DNA of 64,000 bases, taken from contig NC_080185.1 of the NCBI RefSeq assembly GCF_950295315.1, positions 41,814,602-41,878,601 on the forward strand, in the 5' to 3' direction. The notes beneath the pieces are model-generated. The model worked only from the letters and a program-made list of their open reading frames with translations. It made no database searches and had not been told where the DNA came from. The DNA comes from Erinaceus europaeus. Taxonomy: Eukaryota > Chordata > Mammalia > Eulipotyphla > Erinaceidae. Position numbers and translations under genes: made by a program. How positions within the stretch are numbered: position 1 is the first letter of the stretch; each line of letters opens with the position of its first letter. Positions 29,485 through 39,831 of this stretch are shown here, one piece after another.

Positions 29485-29735
29485 ATATTTATCCCCTTTT
29501 ATTGCCCTTTTTGTTTTATTGTTGTAGTTATTATTGTTTTCATCGTTGTTGGACAGGACAGAGAGAAATGGAGAGAAGAGGGGAAAACAGAGAGGGGGTG
29601 AGAAAGACAGACACCTGCAGACCTGCTTCACCGCCTGTGAAGCGACTCCCCTGCAGGTGGGGAGCCGGGTGCTCAAACCAGGATCCTTAATGCCGGTCTG
29701 TGCGCTTAACCCACTGTACTTCCACCTGACTCCCA
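29485..29735 (-). mobile_element. SINE family A, reverse, tail to tail with its neighbour
   Basis: Near complete; with 29200-29484 it makes an inverted repeat with almost no spacer. Confidence 0.93.
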
Positions 29736-29749
29736 TAAATAAATATTTA

Positions 29750-29957
29750 AAAAAAGTTTTTATTTTATTTATTTTTGGATAGAGACAGAGAAATTGACAG
29801 GGAAGGGGGAGATAGAGAGGAGAAGAAACAGAGAGACAGACACCTGCAGGCCTGCTTCACCACTTGTGAATCTTACCCCTGCAGGTGGGGACCAGGGGCT
29901 TGAACCTTGCACATTGTAGTGTGTGCTTAACCAGGTGTGCCACCAACTGGCCTCTCT
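29750..29957 (-). mobile_element. SINE family B, reverse
   Basis: GCCACCAACTGGCC head complement; short gap before TTGCACATTG. Confidence 0.9.
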
Positions 29958-29959
29958 TT

Positions 29960-32282
29960 TTTTTTAATTTCTTTATTGGGGGATTAATGGTTTACAGTCA
30001 ACAGTAAAAGACAATAGTTTGTACATGGATAATATTTCCACATAACAATACAACCCCCCCACTAGGTACTCCTGTGCCATCATGTTTCAGGATCCAAACC
30101 CTCCCCCCTACCCCAGAGTCATTTACTTTAGTGCAAACACCAACTCCAGTCCAAGTTCTGCTTAGTGTTTTTCCTTCTGATCTTGTTTTTCAACTTCTAT
30201 GAGTGAGATCATTCTTTTCCTTAGATCTTTTTTTTATCACTGTACTTTTTTCTTTTTTATTTATTTCTCATTATTATTATTGTTTTTTGTTTTTCTTTTA
30301 CTTATAAAAAGGAAACAGTGAAAAAAATCATAGGATAAGAGGGGTACAACTCCACACAGTTCCCACCACCAGAATTCCATATCCCATCCCCTCCCCTGAT
30401 AGCTTTCCTATTCTTTAACCCTCTGGGAGGATGGACCCAGGGTCATTGTGGGGTGCAGAAGGTGGAAGGTCTGGCTTCTGTAATTGCTTCCCCACTGAAC
30501 ATGGGTGTTGACAGGTCGATCCATACTCCCAGCCTGTCTCTCTCTTTCCCTAGTGGGGAAGGGCTCTGGGGAATCAAAGCTCCAGGACACATTGGTGGGG
30601 TTGTCTGTCCAGGGTAGTCCAGTTGGCACCATGCTAGCATCTGGAACCTGGTGGCTGAAAAGAGAGTTAACATATAAAGCCAAGCAAATTGTTGACTAAT
30701 CATGAACCTAAAGGCTGGAATGGTGCAGATGAAGAGTTGGGGATGGGGGATGTCTCCATTTTGTAGATAGCTAGTAGGCATATTTTACTTATATTCCAAA
30801 GGGCCTGTGGCTATATTAGTTTTGTTTCTCTCTCTCTCTCTTTTCCCCCCCTGAGCCTGAAATCTGATATGCAGGTGGATCCAAGTTATTGTCTGGGGGA
30901 GATGATGTCATGGCTGGAAAAAGGACCAGAAAGCTAGATCAGGGAAGAGAGTAGCTCCCAAATATGGGAAAGGTATATAAATATCGTTGACTGTAAACCC
31001 CATCCATTTGATCTGATCTGGGGCCCATATTCAGCTTAGGAGACTATGTGAGCTCTGCATCCCTGTAGATCTGAGCTCACATTCTGTGGTCATGAGTAGG
31101 AACTCTCCAAGCTGCCCCAATTTCAGGACCCATCTTCCTCAGGTGTAGCATAGAGTATGTTGTACAGCCTCCCTTCAAAGGATGGAACATTCTCTACCAT
31201 TGTTGGTCCAAATTGAGGGCAAGGTCCTATGGGGCCCAGCAAGGGGTCTATTTTGTTGGTACTGATAGACATGATCAGTAATAATGGAAAGAGGGATTTA
31301 TTCGAGGTCTAGGCCCATCATGTCTGTTTGGGAATCTCAGGACTCCCCGACTAGGGCCCCAGCTGATGGGGTGGCCTGATAGTGATTAAAGAGTCATCGT
31401 TAAAGTATGCCAGGCTCTTGCCCTTATTCAGCTTTTGCAGTCCTTGTTGTGATAAGGTTAGCTTTGGAGTGAGTGAGGGAAGTGTAATAGGAAGTAGGTG
31501 AGGAGGGGTACCTAAGTCTAAGCAGACACTATTTCATTCTGAACTTTATACTGACTCACTGCAGACTATTGTGTATTTTTGCTTTCAGGTTTATATTTCA
31601 CCCTAATTTATGGATACATGTGAACATATGCTCTATCTCACAGGACCTGGTCTATATCTATGTTTTGGGACTTTGTTAGGAAGTGAACCACCTGGACTGG
31701 AATTAGAGAATCCTTTTTTTTTTTCTTTAACCAGAGCACTACTGAGCTCTGGTTTATGGTGGTGCAGGGGATTGAACCTGGGACTTTGGAGCCTCAGGCA
31801 TGAAAGTCTGTTTGCATAACCATTATGCTATCTACTCCCACCCTGGAATTATAAAATCCTGTGAAAGGAAAGGTTCTCACCTGAGTAATGAGGCTGAAGG
31901 GTTGATATTCCACGCCTGACGTCTCTGGACACAGTCTGAAGTGAAGCATGCTGAGGTGGTACTTGTGTTGATTAGGTTGGGATTGGTGTATGCAATATCA
32001 TTTGGTATGAACTGAGAGAAGCAAGGAGGAAAGTGAGCTTCACCCTAGAGTTTCCAGGACTGGGGGAAATATAGGCTCTATAGAGGAAGTGGGAGGTTCC
32101 TGCTGTCTTAGGGTTTAAGAAGGCAATAGATAGTTTTGCTATAACCACATTATTTGGCAATTGGCTTAACTATGAAAAATCCCTTTGTTAGGATTTGCTG
32201 TATCACACACAACATCACCATAATTTATGTCCTTTGACATTATTTGTATATAGCTGTGCCACCGGTTGCTTCTGTTCTCCCT
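29960..32282 (-). mobile_element. Long LINE-1 3'-region-like block
   Basis: On the minus strand this ends with CATTAATCCCCCAATAAAGA at about 29975 and contains the window's shared 3' modules at 29960-30225 and 30290-30980. It then continues for about 1.3 kb with sequence not seen elsewhere in the window. No coding frame survives. Called L1 3' UTR because the same modules cap the L1 at 13.6 kb; an LTR-element origin for the inner part was not excluded. Confidence 0.55.
31716..31843 (-). mobile_element. SINE family D, reverse, with target duplication
   Basis: Flanked by GGAATTAGAGAATCCT and GGAATTATAAAATCCT. Confidence 0.92.
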
Positions 32283-32325
32283 GGTCTAAGCTTTTTTTTT
32301 TTTTTTTAAAGAATCTACTCTTTTT

Positions 32326-32618
32326 AAAATTTTTTTTATATTTATTTTATTTATTTATTCCCTTTTGTTGCCCTTGTTGTTTTATTGTTGTAGTTATTAT
32401 TGTTGTTGTCGTTGTTGGATAGGACAGAGAGAAATGGAGAGAGGAGGGGAAGACAGAGAGGAGGAGAGAAAGATAGACACCTGCAGACCTGCTTCACCAC
32501 CTGTGAAGCGACTCCCCTGCAGGTGGGGAGCCGGGGTTCGAACCGGGATCCTTATGCCGGTCCTTGTGCTTTGCGCCACCTGCGCTTAACCTGCTGCGTG
32601 TGCTACAGCCCGACTCCC
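32326..32618 (-). mobile_element. SINE family A, reverse
   Basis: Flanked by AGAATCTACTCTTT on both sides; a GTGTGCTACAG insertion sits in the head. Confidence 0.95.
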
Positions 32619-32631
32619 AAGAATCTACTCT

Positions 32632-32779
32632 TTAAAAAAAATATTTATTTATTTTATTTACCCCTTTTGTTGCCCTTGTTGTTTTATTGTTGTAGTTATT
32701 ATTGCTGTTGTTACTGATGTCATCGTTGTTGCACTTTGCACCACCTGCACTTAACCTGCTGCACTACTGCCCAACTCCC
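32632..32779 (-). mobile_element. SINE family A, reverse, core deleted
   Basis: The tail complement jumps from GTCATCGTTGTTG to CACTTTGCACCACCTGC, losing about 150 bp. The nested pair 32290-32780 is bracketed by CTGGTCTAAGCTTTT. Confidence 0.92.
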
Positions 32780-32780
32780 C

Positions 32781-33030
32781 TGGTCTAAGCTTTTAAGAGA
32801 GTCAACATATCGAAGACTCAGCCTATGCATTAAAAAGTTTGAGACATTCAATCAATTTCCCCCTTCATATTAATTAAATAGTGATTTATATGACTACAAG
32901 TTAATAGGAGTGTACATAAACACCATTCCCACTACCTGAAGAGTGTCCCATCCCACCCCCCTACCCCCACTCGGTGAAGTCAAGCATTCACCCTCACCCT
33001 CAACCCGGGGTTTTTACTTTGGTGCCCTCC
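32781..33030 (-). mobile_element. LINE-1 3'-region-like block, continuation
   Basis: Picks up after the nested SINEs at TGGTCTAAGCTTTTAAGAGA and ends in a TTTTTACTTTGGTGCC module like the other 3' ends. Confidence 0.5.
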
Positions 33031-33041
33031 TCCTTTCCTTT

Positions 33042-33108
33042 ATATCTTACTTGACAGGACAGAGAGAAATTAAGAGAGAAGAGAAAGATAGAAAAGGAGA
33101 GATGATAT
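33042..33108 (-). mobile_element. SINE body fragment, reverse
   Basis: TTGACAGGACAGAGAGAAAT is shared by A and B bodies; head missing. Confidence 0.6.
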
Positions 33109-33295
33109 CGCACCAAAGTAAAAGACTCTGGGGTGGGTGGGTGGGGAGAATACAGGTCCATGAAGGATGATAAATGACATAGTGGGGGGTTGTATTGTTA
33201 AATGGGAAACTGGGGAATGTTATGCATGTACAAACTATTGTATTTACTGTTGAATGTAAAACATTAATTCCCCAATAAATAAATAAATTTTTTTT
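33109..33295 (+). mobile_element. LINE-1 3' end
   Basis: GCACCAAAGTAAAAGACTCT to ACATTAATTCCCCAATAAAT; 5' truncated, A-rich tail. Confidence 0.75.
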
Positions 33296-33309
33296 TTAAA
33301 AAAAAGGAA

Positions 33310-33615
33310 AGATGGGGGAGTTGGGTGGTAGTGCAGCAGATTAAGCGCATGTAGTGCAAAGTGCAAGGGTCCGGAGTAAGGATCCTCGTTCAAGCCCCCG
33401 GCTCCCCACCTGCAGGGGAGTTGCTTCACAAACAGTGAATCAAGTCTGCAGGTGTCTATCTTTCTCTCCCCCTCTGTCTTCCCCTCCTCTCTCCATTTCT
33501 CTCTGTCCTATCCAACAATGATGACATCAGTAACGACAACAATAATAACTACAACAACAATTTTAAAAAAAAGGGCAGCAAAAGGGAATAAATAAATATT
33601 TAAAAATTTAAAAAG
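33310..33615 (+). mobile_element. SINE family A
   Basis: GTTGGGTGGTAGTGCAGCAG head; tail interrupted by a short A-run. Confidence 0.93.
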
Positions 33616-33633
33616 AAAAAAGAAAAAGAGAGG

Positions 33634-33788
33634 GGGTGGTCTGGGAGGTGGCGCAGTAGATAAAGCACTGGATTCTCAAGCGTGACTCCCAATTCAGTTC
33701 CCAGTAGCACATGTACCAGAGTGATGTCTGGTTCTTTCTCTCTCTGCTCCTTTCTCATTAATAAATGAATAAAATCTTTTAAAAAGGG
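33634..33788 (+). mobile_element. SINE family C
   Basis: GGTCTGGGAGGTGGCGCAGT to AATGAATAAAATCTTTTAAA. Confidence 0.93.
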
Positions 33789-33789
33789 G

Positions 33790-33952
33790 GGGAGCAAGAA
33801 AGTGAGAAAAAGACAGAAACCTACAGCACTACTTCACTATTAGTGAAGCTCCCCCCTCCCACCCCGCAGGTAGGATCCAGGGACTTGAACTTGGGTCCTT
33901 GCGCATGGTAATAGGTGTGCTCAACCACGTGTGCGACTGCCTGGCTCCGAAG
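33790..33952 (-). mobile_element. SINE family B, reverse, tail truncated
   Basis: Begins in the purine-rich body; GTGCGACTGCCTGGCTCC head complement. Confidence 0.85.
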
Positions 33953-34000
33953 CATGAAAGTCTTTCTGCAAAGATACTGTGCTATATCCCCAGCCCTATT
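33950..34000 (-). mobile_element. SINE family D fragment, reverse
   Basis: GCATGAAAGTCTTTCTGCAA and TGCTATATCCCCAGCCC. Confidence 0.7.
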
Positions 34001-34157
34001 TTTATTTATTTGCTAGAAAGAGAGAGAGAGAGAGAGAAAGAGAGAGATGGAGAGAGAAACAACCCCAGAGCATCACTCTGGCACATGTCATGCTGGGAAT
34101 CAAACCTCATGCTTGAGAGAGAGTACGGACTCTTTCTCCACCTCCCAGGCTGTCCCG
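34001..34157 (-). mobile_element. SINE family C, older reverse copy
   Basis: GA tract, then ATCACTCTGGCACATGTCAT. Confidence 0.75.
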
Positions 34158-34241
34158 AAACTCTTTGATGGTGGAGGTCATGCTATTCTTGTGTGGCTAC
34201 TATGTTTCCTGGAAATCTACGTTGTGACCATGTGTGCATGG

Positions 34242-34244
<3 letters not shown>

Positions 34245-34276
<32 letters not shown>
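34245..34276. repeat. (GT)n microsatellite
   Basis: About 16 GT units. Confidence 0.97.
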
Positions 34277-34277
<1 letters not shown>

Positions 34278-34400
34278 TTGGTCTTGGAGGGGGTAGGCCT
34301 GCGCCCCCCACCGCAGTCTTAGTGTCCACTCCTATAGCTTTGCCTCTGAATTTGCTGGACCCTAACTCCTCATTAAAATAACCATAAAAAAATCAATGTG

Positions 34401-34525
34401 GAGCCTGGTGAAATTGCTCACTTGGCTAGGGTACTGCTTTGCCATGTGCTCAATCCAGGTTGAGCTCTGGCCCTCATTGCAATCAAAGAAGCTGCCTTTC
34501 TGTCTCTATCTAAAATAATAGTGTC
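34401..34525 (+). mobile_element. SINE family E
   Basis: GGGTACTGCTTTGCCATGTG to GTCTCTATCTAAAATAATAG. Confidence 0.85.
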
Positions 34526-34555
34526 CATGATAATAATAGTGACAATGATAATAAT

Positions 34556-34760
34556 AAGGCAGTGGCACAATGGATAAAGTGTTGGACTCTCAAGCGTGAG
34601 GTCCTGAGTTTGATCTCCAGCATCACATGTGCAAGAGTGATGCTCTACTTCTCTCTCCTCTCTCTTCTCTTCTCTTCTCTTCTCTTCTCTTCTCTTCTCT
34701 TCTCTTCTCTTCTCTCTCTCTCTCTCTCTCTCTCTCCATTGATTTGTTAATAAGTAAATC
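34556..34760 (+). mobile_element. SINE family C with expanded pyrimidine tract
   Basis: GGCAGTGGCACAATGGATAA head; body interrupted by the (CTCTT)n array. Confidence 0.85.
34660..34736. repeat. (CTCTT)n then (TC)n
   Basis: About 10 CTCTT pentamers followed by 12 TC units; a polypurine/polypyrimidine mirror repeat. Confidence 0.97.
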
Positions 34761-35190
34761 ATGATAATGTTTAGTTTTAAGTGGTTGTTTCACTGAGCAG
34801 TCTTCTGGCCTGGCCCTCAGCTTCCAGGCTTTCATTTTCAAAATGAACCCAGACTGACAAGCAGCTACTTCCGTGGCTCTGGAGACTCCCCTCCCTCTGC
34901 AAGCCCGGCTCTATAAACAGCAAACCACATGCATGCACCCGTGGGGAGACCAGGGCACACAGCTGGCAGGCGCCACGCAGACTTGCCAGCGCTGGGAGGA
35001 AGCTCAATGGAGCTGAGTGCTCACCACCACTCAGAGCCACACCCTCCCCTCCCCATCCTGTTCAGAGCTAGGGGCCCAGGGCCAAGGTGGGCATCTACTG
35101 TACGTGTCCTTGCTACCCTTCTGCCATCAGGCACTAGAGCCTCGTGCCTCCCTGGCAACTCCTTTCATTTTCAGCTTTTCAAAAAAAAAT
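34761..35190. other. Unique non-coding island, about 430 bp
   Basis: Moderately GC-rich, with no family recognised. A GGCTCTATAAACAGC element at about 34907 looks TATA-like, but nothing else supports a promoter. Confidence 0.45.
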
Positions 35191-35355
35191 CTCTCAGTGG
35201 TCCAGGAGGTGGCACAGTGGATAAAACACTGGATTCTCAATCGTGAGGTTCTGAGTTCAGTCCCTAGCAACACATGTACCAGAGTGATGTCTGGTTCTTT
35301 CTCTCCCCACCTATCTTTCTCATGAATAGATAAATAAATTCTTTAAATTTTAAAA
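35191..35355 (+). mobile_element. SINE family C
   Basis: GTGGTCCAGGAGGTGGCACA to ATGAATAGATAAATAAATTC. Confidence 0.93.
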
Positions 35356-35500
35356 TTATTTTTATTTTATTTATTCATGAGAAAGATAGGAGGAGAGAAG
35401 GAACCAGACATCACTCTGGCAGATGTGCTGCCAGGGCCTGAACTCAGGACCTCATGCTTGAGAGTCCAGTGCTTTATTCATTGTGCCATCTCCTGGACCA
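35356..35500 (-). mobile_element. SINE family C, reverse, inserted in the previous tail
   Basis: GATAAATAARTTCTTTAAA flanks both sides (about 35329 and 35502), so the second C landed in the tail of the first, tail to tail. Confidence 0.93.
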
Positions 35501-35530
35501 CGATAAATAAGTTCTTTAAAAAAAATTATC

Positions 35531-35743
35531 TCCGTAAGGACTCGGGTTCGAGCCCCCGGCTCCCCACCTGCAGGGCAGTCGCTTCACAGGCCGTGAAGCA
35601 GGTCTGCAGGTGTCTATCTTTCTTTCCCCCTCTCTGTCTTCCCCTCCTCTCTCAATTTCTCTCTGTCCTATCCAACAACGACATTGACAATAATAATAAT
35701 AATAACTATAACAAAAGGGAATAAATAAATATTAAAACATTTT
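35531..35743 (+). mobile_element. SINE family A, 5' truncated
   Basis: Starts at CGTAAGGACTCGGGTTCGAG and lacks the A-box; flanked by AAAATTATCTC on both sides, so truncation occurred on insertion. Confidence 0.92.
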
Positions 35744-35757
35744 TAAAAATTATCTCT

Positions 35758-35972
35758 CAGGGCTGGGTAGTGGTGCACCTGGTTGTGTGCACATGTTACA
35801 ATGTGCAAGGACCTGGGTTCGAGCCCCCATTCCCCACCTGCAGGGGAAAAGCTTTACAAGTGGTGAATCAATGCTGCAGGTGTCTCTCTCTGTCTCTTTC
35901 CCTCCCTATCTCCCCCATACCTCTTGACTTCTGGCTGTGTCTATCCAATAAATAAATAAAGATAATAAAAAA
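35758..35972 (+). mobile_element. SINE family B
   Basis: GTAGTGGTGCACCTGGTTGT to CAATAAATAAATAAAGATAA. Confidence 0.93.
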
Positions 35973-35984
35973 GTTAATTTTTTT

Positions 35985-36170
35985 CTTTCTATTATATTTT
36001 CTTCGATAGGACAGAGAGAAATTGAGAACAGAAGGAGGGAGAGAAGGAGAGAGACAGAGAGACACCTGTAGCATTGCTTCTCCATTCATGAAGCTTCTCC
36101 CTTGCAAGTGGGGAGCAGGGGCTCAAACCTAGGTCTTTGTGTATGGTAACATGTGTGCTCCGCCTGGTAG
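35985..36170 (-). mobile_element. SINE family B, reverse, tail to tail with its neighbour
   Basis: GGACAGAGAGAAATTGAGAA to GTGTGCTCCGCCTGGTAGG. Confidence 0.88.
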
Positions 36171-36253
36171 GAGGTGCATACATGAGGCCGCTGGTTGCTG
36201 CCTGCTAGCATGGTGTCTATTACAACTCTCTCTCTCTGCCACAAAACAAAGCC

Positions 36254-36543
36254 TGGATGGTAAGTGGTGGCACACCTGGTTGAGCACACATGCTATGATG
36301 TGCAAGGACCTGGGTTCTAGCCCCCAGTCCTCACCTGCAGGAGGAGGCTTTATAAGCGGTGAAGCAGTGCTGCAGCTGTCTTTCTTTCTCTCTCCCTCTC
36401 TGACTTCCCTCCTTTCTCAATTTTCTCTGTCCTATCAAATAAAATAGAAAGGAGGGGGAAATATGACCACTCGGAGCAGTGGATTTTCATGCAGGTGTCA
36501 AGTCCTAGAAATAACCCTAGTGGCAGTTAAAAGAAAAATAAAC
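36254..36543 (+). mobile_element. SINE family B with F module
   Basis: GTGGCACACCTGGTTGAGCA head; F module GGAGCAGTGGATTTTCATGC. Confidence 0.9.
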
Positions 36544-36830
36544 AGGGAGTCGGGCGGTAGCACAGCGGGTTAAGCGCAGGTGGTGTAAAGCGCAAGGACC
36601 TGCATTAAGGATCCTGGTTTGAGCCCCCGGCTCCCCACCTGCAGGGGAGTCGCTTCACAAGCGATGAAGCAGGTCTGCAGGTGTCTATCTTTCTCTCCCC
36701 CTTTCTGTCTTCCCCTCTTCTCTCCATTTCTTTCTGTCCTATCCAACAACAACAATAATAACTACAACAACAATGAAAAACAACAGGGGCAACAAAAGGG
36801 AAAATAAATAAAATAAATATAAAAAAAAGA
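36544..36830 (+). mobile_element. SINE family A
   Basis: GGGAGTCGGGCGGTAGCACA head; complete. Confidence 0.95.
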
Positions 36831-36867
36831 AAAATAAATAAATAAACTCTACAAGAAAAGGAAATTG

Positions 36868-36975
36868 TGGGGCTGGGGAGATAGCATACGATGCAAATAC
36901 TTTCCTGCCTGAGGCTCTGAGGGCTCAGCTTCAATCTCCAGCACCACCAGAAGCAGTGCTCTGGTAAGAAAATGA
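36868..36975 (+). mobile_element. SINE family D
   Basis: GGGGCTGGGGAGATAGCATA; a short gap removes CATAAGCCAGAG. Confidence 0.85.
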
Positions 36976-37349
36976 AAAAAAGAATAAGATAAAAGAAAAG
37001 AATGTGGTGGGATTCTATTAGCTCGATGTGAACCATGAGACCAAATGGTAAAGGAGAGAAAGAGTTGGAAGAGAGCCGAAAGAAATCCTGAGGCCTGCGT
37101 GCAAGAGGCAAACCTGCTTGCCACCTGGGCTTTGACGGTTCTCACTTGGAGCCCAGGTGTCCAGCAGGGGCTCTGAAGTGTGGGGGGGCGGGGGGGGGGA
37201 CACGGGGGCGGGGTTCCCTGACAGAAGTTATTGATGCGATGCAGGAAAGGTCACGTTCTGGGGCAGAGCTAGAGCCAAACGAGGGTGCTCTCAGCACACA
37301 GCTACGGAATTCTAACTGCACCTGCCACCAAGTGCTAAGGAAAAAAAGA
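36976..37349. other. Unique stretch, about 375 bp, G-rich centre
   Basis: GGGGGGGCGGGGGGGGGGA at about 37182 could form a G-quadruplex. No coding signal. Confidence 0.5.
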
Positions 37350-37440
37350 CTGGGCAGGGGAGGTAGTATAATGGCTCTGCAAAGAGACCTTCATGCCTCA
37401 GGCTCCAAAGTCTGTGGTTCAATTCCCACACAGGAGGAGG
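37350..37440 (+). mobile_element. SINE family D, 3' truncated
   Basis: GGGGAGGTAGTATAATGGCT to GTGGTTCAATTCCCACAC. Confidence 0.82.
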
Positions 37441-37555
37441 TGAGCGAAACTGAGTGTTCTATTCCTTGATTTGAAAGGACTTGGCATTCTGCAATGTGTA
37501 AGGCTTCGAGTAACAGCCCCTTATTATTATGATTGGTTTCCAAAGTGTCTTAGTG

Positions 37556-37660
37556 TTTATTGCTTTGCCATGTGCACAACCCAGATTTGAGCCTGGTTGC
37601 CACTGCACTGGGGGATGCCGTGGTGCTGTGGTGTCTTTTCCTTTCTCACTGTCTCTTTTA
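37556..37660 (+). mobile_element. SINE family E, 5' truncated
   Basis: ATTGCTTTGCCATGTGCACA onwards. Confidence 0.8.
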
Positions 37661-37664
37661 ATTT

Positions 37665-37790
37665 ATTAACTAATAAATTAATTAGAGAGGGGAGAGAGAG
37701 AGAGAGAGAGAGAACAAGAGCATCACTCTGACACGTGATGCTGGGGCTCAAACTCAGAACCTCATGCTTGAGAGGCTAATGCTTCTTAAA
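37665..37790 (-). mobile_element. SINE family C, older reverse copy
   Basis: ATCACTCTGACACGTGATGC and CCTCATGCTTGAGAGG. Confidence 0.75.
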
Positions 37791-37804
37791 TATATGTTTA
37801 TTAT

Positions 37805-37957
37805 TATTATTACTTTTCTATTTGAGAGAGAGAGGGAGGGAGGGAACAGGCATCAGAGCGCTGCTGAACTCTGGTTTATGGTAGTATTGGGGATCGACTG
37901 TGGGATCTCAGAGCCTCGGGCATGAAAGTATTTTTGCAGAACCATTAAGCTGTCAAG
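37805..37957 (-). mobile_element. SINE family D, older reverse copy
   Basis: GAGAGCGCTGCTGAACTCTGG-like core and CAGAACCATTAAGCTGTC. Confidence 0.72.
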
Positions 37958-38004
37958 GCCAATACTTTTTAAAATACATTTTATTTATTTGGTTTTTAAA
38001 TTTT

Positions 38005-38270
38005 TTAAAAATATGTATTTATATATTTATTTTCCCTTTTGTTGTTGTAGTTATTATTGTTGTTGTTATTGATGTCATCGTTGTTGGATAAGACAGAGAG
38101 AAATGGAGAAAAAAGGGGAAGACAGGGGGAGAGAAAGATAGACACCTGCAGACCTGCTTCACCGCCTGTGAAGCGACTCCTCTGCAGGTTGGGAGCCGGG
38201 GGCTCAAACTGGGTTCCTTGTGCTTCACGCCATGTGCGCTTAACCTGCTATGCTACTGCCCAACTACCTA
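38005..38270 (-). mobile_element. SINE family A, reverse
   Basis: Lacks the GCCCTTGTTG unit in the tail complement; TATTTATTTG follows as a short target duplication. Confidence 0.93.
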
Positions 38271-38279
38271 TTTATTTGT

Positions 38280-38546
38280 TTTTTTTAATATTTATTTATT
38301 CCCTTTTGTTGCCCTTGTTTTATTGTTGTTGTTATTGATGCCATTGTTGTTGGATAGGACAGAGAGAAATTAAGAGAAGAGGGGAGACAGAGGGGGAGAG
38401 AAATAGACACCTGCAGACCTGCTTCACCACTTGTGAAGTGACTCCCCTGCAGGTGGGGAGCCGGGGCTGGAACCGAGATCCTTTTCGTGAGTCCTTGCCC
38501 TTTGTGCCACTTGTGCTTAACCTACTGTGCTACCGCCCGACTCCCT
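38280..38546 (-). mobile_element. SINE family A, reverse
   Basis: Second A in tandem, bracketed by CCTATTTATTTGTTT. Confidence 0.93.
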
Positions 38547-38547
38547 A

Positions 38548-38712
38548 TTTATTTGTTTATTAGGAAGGAGAGATACAGAGAAAAAGATAGAGAGATAGAG
38601 ATCAGATCTCTGCTCAACTCTGGCTTACAGTTGTGTGGGGGATTAGATCTGGGACCTCAGAGCCTCAGACATGAAAGTCCGTTGCAGAAATAGTATGCTA
38701 TCTCCCAGCTCC
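38548..38712 (-). mobile_element. SINE family D, older reverse copy
   Basis: CTGCTCAACTCTGGCTTACA and ATGCTATCTCCCAGCTCC. Confidence 0.78.
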
Positions 38713-39077
38713 AGAGGTCAGTGTTTTTACCACAGTGCCACTTCTTGGGCTGCTGTCTGTTTCTTTCTGTCTGAACAAGTTGACTCTGAGCAGTGAAACT
38801 CCAGTGACAAGAAAGGAGTATTTTGCACAGGAATTCTCAGTACTCAAGTGCTTTGCAATTTCAAAAAACGGCACACTTGGACAATATTAAGGACATTCTA
38901 GAGCTTTCCCTAAAAGGATTTTCAAAAAGATGCAACAAGGGTGAAACAAACATCATTTTCAAACAATTTAGATGTTCTGCAACACTTAGAGTACAAAAAC
39001 TATGTTGACACTCACTGAAATGTTATTATGGATATTTTTTTTTCCACAGGAGCATGTAATTGCATATGCTTCCTTAA
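38713..39077. other. Unique AT-rich island, about 365 bp
   Basis: A 61-codon open frame lies at 38823-39008 with no recognised relative. A pyrimidine tract plus CCACAG near 39045 resembles a splice acceptor by chance. May be diverged old repeat. Confidence 0.45.
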
Positions 39078-39090
39078 AAACATAGTGGTT

Positions 39091-39285
39091 CTGGGGGCCA
39101 GGCGGTGGCACATCTGGGTAAGTGCATACATTACAGGGCACAAGGACTCAGGTTCAAGCCCTTGGTCCCCACCTGCATGGGGAAAGCTTCATGAGTGGGG
39201 AAGCAGGGCTGCAAGTGTCTCTCTGTCTCTCTCTTTATCTCCTCCTCCCATTTCAATTTCTGTCTCTATCCAAAACAAAAACCAA
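39091..39285 (+). mobile_element. SINE family B, nested in D
   Basis: Flanked by ATAGTGGTTCTG; GGCGGTGGCACATCTGGGTA head. Confidence 0.93.
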
Positions 39286-39318
39286 AACTATAGTGGTTCT
39301 GCAAAAGACTCTCATGCC

Positions 39319-39706
39319 TGGGGGCCGGGTGGTGGTGCACCTGGTTGAGTACACGTTACAATGCGCAAGGACCCAGGTTTGAGCCCTGGTTCCCACCTGT
39401 AGGGGGAAAGCTTTGCAAGTGGTGAAGCAGTGTTGCAGTTGTCTCTCTGACTGACTTTCTTTTTGTAAAAAAAAAAAAAAAAGTATTTTATTTATTAATG
39501 AGAAAGATAGGATGAGAAAGAAAGAACCAGAAATCACTCCGGTACATGTGCTGCCAGGCTTTGAACTCAGGACCTCATGCTGAGAGTCTCATGCCTTATC
39601 CACTGCACCACCTCCCAGACCACTGTCTCTCTCCCTCTCTATCACTCCCTTCCCTCTTGATTTCGAGCTGTCTCTATCCAATAAGCAAATAGATAACTTA
39701 AAAAAC
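39319..39706 (+). mobile_element. SINE family B, nested in D and split by C
   Basis: GGTGGTGGTGCACCTGGTTG head; the pyrimidine body stops at about 39464 and resumes at about 39622. Confidence 0.9.
39465..39621 (-). mobile_element. SINE family C, reverse, innermost of the nest
   Basis: A16-type run, then TTTATTAATGAGAAAGATAG to CACCTCCCAGACCAC. Confidence 0.93.
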
Positions 39707-39787
39707 TTTTAAAAAGCCTCTCATGCCTGAGGCTCCGAGGTCTCTCAGGTTCAATCCCCAGCACCACCAGAAGCAAGAGTGCTTTGG

Positions 39788-39831
39788 TGAATGAATGAAT
39801 GAATGAATGAGTGAATGAATGAATGAATGAA
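39788..39831. repeat. (GAAT)n microsatellite
   Basis: About 10 units with one GAGT variant, grown from the D tail. Confidence 0.95.

Larger units (their letters stand above)
39078..39786 (+). mobile_element. SINE family D, broken into pieces by nested insertions
   Basis: CATAGTGGTTCTG (39078-39091), TAGTGGTTCTGCAAAAGACT (from about 39292) and CCTCTCATGCCTGAGGCTCC (from about 39716) are consecutive parts of one D copy. Confidence 0.82.

Noticed and set aside
34900..34925. TATA-like GGCTCTATAAACAGC as a promoter
   Set aside because: No downstream coding exon, CpG island or initiator supports it.
38820..39060. Possible small gene: 61-codon frame followed by a splice-acceptor-like pyrimidine tract and CACAG
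   Set aside because: No homology recognised, no matching donor, and the codon use is unremarkable; recorded only as unique sequence.
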